A stretch of DNA of 7,544 nt. Source: Actinomycetota bacterium (GTDB lineage Bacteria; Actinomycetota; Actinomycetes; Nanopelagicales; Nanopelagicaceae). Positions 5,948 to 7,544 of the stretch are shown in pieces. The stretch lies in NCBI GenBank assembly GCA_009701945.1, contig WLJF01000031.1, positions 1 through 7,544 of the forward strand, written 5' to 3'. Made by a program: the position numbers and the translations under genes. The number at the start of each line of letters is the position of its first letter. Position 1 is the stretch's first letter. A model generated the notes under the pieces. That model saw only the letters and a program-made list of their open reading frames with translations. It ran no database searches and was not told the origin of the DNA.

Positions 5948-6675
5948 CAAAGCGCGCTCTCTTTATCGAACACGATCACGTCTCACTCGGTGGTCCCATC
6001 TGGCGCGCATTTGAAGCTCGTGGCTATGCGATTGAAAGATTTCTCATCGTTCCTGAAAGTAGTTACACAACCCCCAATGTCACAGTAACTTTTCCTAACT
6101 TTGCAGAGTACGACATCATCGTTCCCATGGGCGCTCCCTATGGCGCCTATGAAGATGAGCGCATTGGCAATTGGCTCACTCCAGAACTTGCTCTGCTCAA
6201 AGCTGCACACAATGCAGGACAACCCATCATGGGAATTTGTTTTGGCGGACAGATGATGGCGCGCACGCTAGGTGGCTCTGTCTCTCGCGCACCGGAGGCA
6301 GAACTTGGTTGGTATGAGATTCACACAGATGATCCGAGCCTTATCTCTAGTGGCCCATGGTTTGAATACCACTGGGATCGCTGGGTCTCACCTGCCCTTG
6401 CTACTGAAATTGCACGCACAGGATTGGCTGTTCAAGCATTTACCTTGGGTCGCACACTCGCACTCCAATTTCACCCAGAGATTGACCCTGAAGTATTAGA
6501 AGAATGGCTTGCTATGGAAGGCGGCTGTGCTGAAGTTGAGTCAGAGGGAGTCGATCCTGATGAGTTACGAGCACAGACAAAAGCGCTCCAATCGAAGACC
6601 GATCAGAACGCTTTTGACTTAGTTAATACCTTCCTCGACCGTATTGCTACCGCCGAAGTTATTACTGTCGACTAA
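5944..6675 (+). CDS. Class I glutamine amidotransferase-like protein
   Basis: A 243-residue protein with the class I GATase fold. The nucleophile elbow is GICFGGQ with Cys99, and the second catalytic residue His177 lies in ALQFHPEI, with Glu179 completing the triad. The oxyanion-type PMGAPYGAY (61-69) and the EYHWDRW segment (141-147) are typical of stand-alone GMP synthase-like amidotransferases. It has no synthase domain, so it either hydrolyses a gamma-glutamyl or glutamine amide itself or serves an unlinked partner. The C-terminus (about 195-243) is charged and unlike the core family. The start ATG overlaps the preceding stop by four bases. The end overlaps the convergent dehydrogenase gene by four bases. 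PuuD-like hydrolase activity is possible but not shown. Confidence 0.85.
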   Translation: MTKRALFIEHDHVSLGGPIWRAFEARGYAIERFLIVPESSYTTPNVTVTFPNFAEYDIIVPMGAPYGAYEDERIGNWLTPELALLKAAHNAGQPIMGICFGGQMMARTLGGSVSRAPEAELGWYEIHTDDPSLISSGPWFEYHWDRWVSPALATEIARTGLAVQAFTLGRTLALQFHPEIDPEVLEEWLAMEGGCAEVESEGVDPDELRAQTKALQSKTDQNAFDLVNTFLDRIATAEVITVD

Positions 6676-7445
6676 TTATCAAGCGGGGTTACATATGCCC
6701 CTGAAATGCCGCCATCAACAAGGAAGTTAGCTGCAGTAATAAAGCTTGAATCATCACTTGCAAGAAATGCCACAGCTGCTGCGATTTCAGTTGCTTCTGC
6801 AAAGCGTCCCATAGGAATATGAACGAGGCGACGAGCTGCGCGCTCTTTATCTTTAGCAAAGAGCTCTTGCAACAATGGAGTGTTGACTGGTCCAGGAGAT
6901 AGAGCATTCACGCGGATACCTTCACGACCAAATTGCACACCAAGCTCACGGCTCATCGAGAGAACTCCACCTTTCGATGCTGTGTATGCGATCTGCGATG
7001 TGGCAGCTCCCATCGTTGCAACGAAGGATGCAGTATTGATGATGGAGCCCTTACCGGCCTTTTGCATGTAAGGAATTACAGCTTTGCAACATAAGAAGAC
7101 GCTCGTTGTGTTCACGCGCAATACGCGCTCCCATGCATCAAGGCCTGTAGTCAGGATGGAATCATCATCGGGTGGTGAGATACCGGCATTGTTAAAGGCG
7201 ATATCGATACGGCCATATTTTTCAAATGCGACCTTATACATATTCTCAACTTGCTCAGAGTTTGTGACATCAGCTTTGACGAAGATACCGCCGGTCTCTT
7301 TGGCGATCGCGTTGCCAGTTTCTTCATTGGTATCGCAAGCGACAACATGGGCGCCCTCTGATGCCAGACGCAGTGCGGTGGCATAACCGATTCCGCTACC
7401 AGCACCGGTAATGACTGCAACTCTTCCCTCTAAACGCTTACTCAT
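6672..7445 (-). CDS. Short-chain dehydrogenase/reductase, probably NAD-dependent
   Basis: A 257-residue classical SDR with every core motif: cofactor loop TGAGSGIG (13-20), NNAG (85-88), catalytic Asn112, Ser140, Tyr154 and Lys158 (YTASK), and PGPVNTP (184-190). Asp38 at the end of the second strand (VVACDTNEE) favours NAD over NADP. The C-terminal LVDGGISGAYVTP is typical of proteins named 3-oxoacyl-ACP reductase or glucose dehydrogenase, but those names do not define the substrate. The ATG has AGGGG (plus-strand 7453-7457) seven bases upstream. It follows an aldehyde dehydrogenase gene by 14 bases, so the two form an operon, suggesting successive alcohol and aldehyde oxidation in catabolism of an amine or alcohol. 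A fatty-acid synthesis role is unlikely in this context. Confidence 0.92.
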   Translation of the reverse strand: MSKRLEGRVAVITGAGSGIGYATALRLASEGAHVVACDTNEETGNAIAKETGGIFVKADVTNSEQVENMYKVAFEKYGRIDIAFNNAGISPPDDDSILTTGLDAWERVLRVNTTSVFLCCKAVIPYMQKAGKGSIINTASFVATMGAATSQIAYTASKGGVLSMSRELGVQFGREGIRVNALSPGPVNTPLLQELFAKDKERAARRLVHIPMGRFAEATEIAAAVAFLASDDSSFITAANFLVDGGISGAYVTPLDN

Positions 7446-7459
7446 CGGATATCCCCTAG

Positions 7460-7544
7460 TTATTTCTCTGTTGAGATAAAAACGTTTTTTACCTCAGTAA
7501 ATGAATCAAGTGCATCTGGGCCAAGTTCTCGTCCCAAACCAGAT
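7460..7544 (-). CDS. Aldehyde dehydrogenase, C-terminal fragment (runs off the right edge)
   Basis: Only the last 27 residues are in the window: SGLGRELGPDALDSFTEVKN and then VFISTEK before a TAA at 7462-7460. SG-GRELG followed by a 'F-EVKNV' strand is the hallmark C-terminus of NAD(P)-dependent aldehyde dehydrogenases of the betaine- or aminobutyraldehyde dehydrogenase type. The cofactor and catalytic domains lie outside the window, so the substrate class is a guess. It lies 14 bases upstream of the SDR gene on the same strand and should be cotranscribed with it. Confidence 0.85.
   Translation of the reverse strand, partial: SGLGRELGPDALDSFTEVKNVFISTEK

Noticed and set aside
7478..7489. AAAAACGTTTTT palindrome, resembling a LacI-type operator or terminator
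   Set aside because: It lies inside the aldehyde dehydrogenase coding end and encodes the conserved KNVF stretch, so the symmetry is probably incidental.

Overview
The window looks like a chromosomal segment of a free-living actinobacterium with a compact genome and mid-range GC. The evidence is actinobacterial SOS boxes of the TCGAAC-N4-GTTCGA type, a divergent lexA / LysM pair (the arrangement known from mycobacterial Rv2719c and corynebacterial divS), and a pair of NrdR-like boxes beside that locus. Genes are packed with almost no spacer: 1-nt, 4-nt and 17-nt overlaps and two tail-to-tail junctions with no room for a terminator. This, together with the protein style, suggests a streamlined freshwater lineage such as the acI/Nanopelagicales group. 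That placement is an inference from memory of such genomes, not a search result.

Layout. 1-119: promoter region for a gene lying outside the window to the left, with two candidate NrdR boxes 31 bp apart and a -10-like hexamer, consistent with a ribonucleotide reductase or nrdR operon. 120-488 (-): SOS-linked LysM membrane protein. 489-636: divergent control region with two SOS boxes and a perfect hairpin. 637-1287 (+): lexA. 1289-5354 (-): a leftward four-gene operon of ROK sugar kinase, stand-alone mannose-6-phosphate isomerase-type cupin, GH2 beta-mannosidase and a small two-helix membrane protein. 5355-5395: a 41-bp divergent promoter region with mirror-image -10 elements, so both flanking genes are probably leaderless. 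5396-6675 (+): a DUF4287-DUF1801 protein overlapping a class I glutamine amidotransferase. 6672-7544 (-): an SDR dehydrogenase preceded by the C-terminal end of an aldehyde dehydrogenase that runs off the right edge.

How the genes work together. The central operon makes a short pathway: the mannosidase releases mannose from beta-mannosides imported into the cytoplasm, the ROK kinase makes mannose 6-phosphate, and the cupin isomerase makes fructose 6-phosphate for glycolysis. LexA and the LysM protein form an SOS module in which damage would induce both the regulator and a probable division-delay factor. The aldehyde dehydrogenase and SDR form a separate oxidation pair. The nearby amidotransferase recalls polyamine (Puu-like) gene neighbourhoods, but it is on the opposite strand and that link is weak.

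No mobile element, CRISPR array, tRNA or rRNA was seen. I found no clear new defence or biosynthetic system. The least explained parts are the membrane protein coupled to the mannosidase, the DUF4287-DUF1801/amidotransferase pair, the residue changes in the kinase and isomerase, and the compact divergent promoter.
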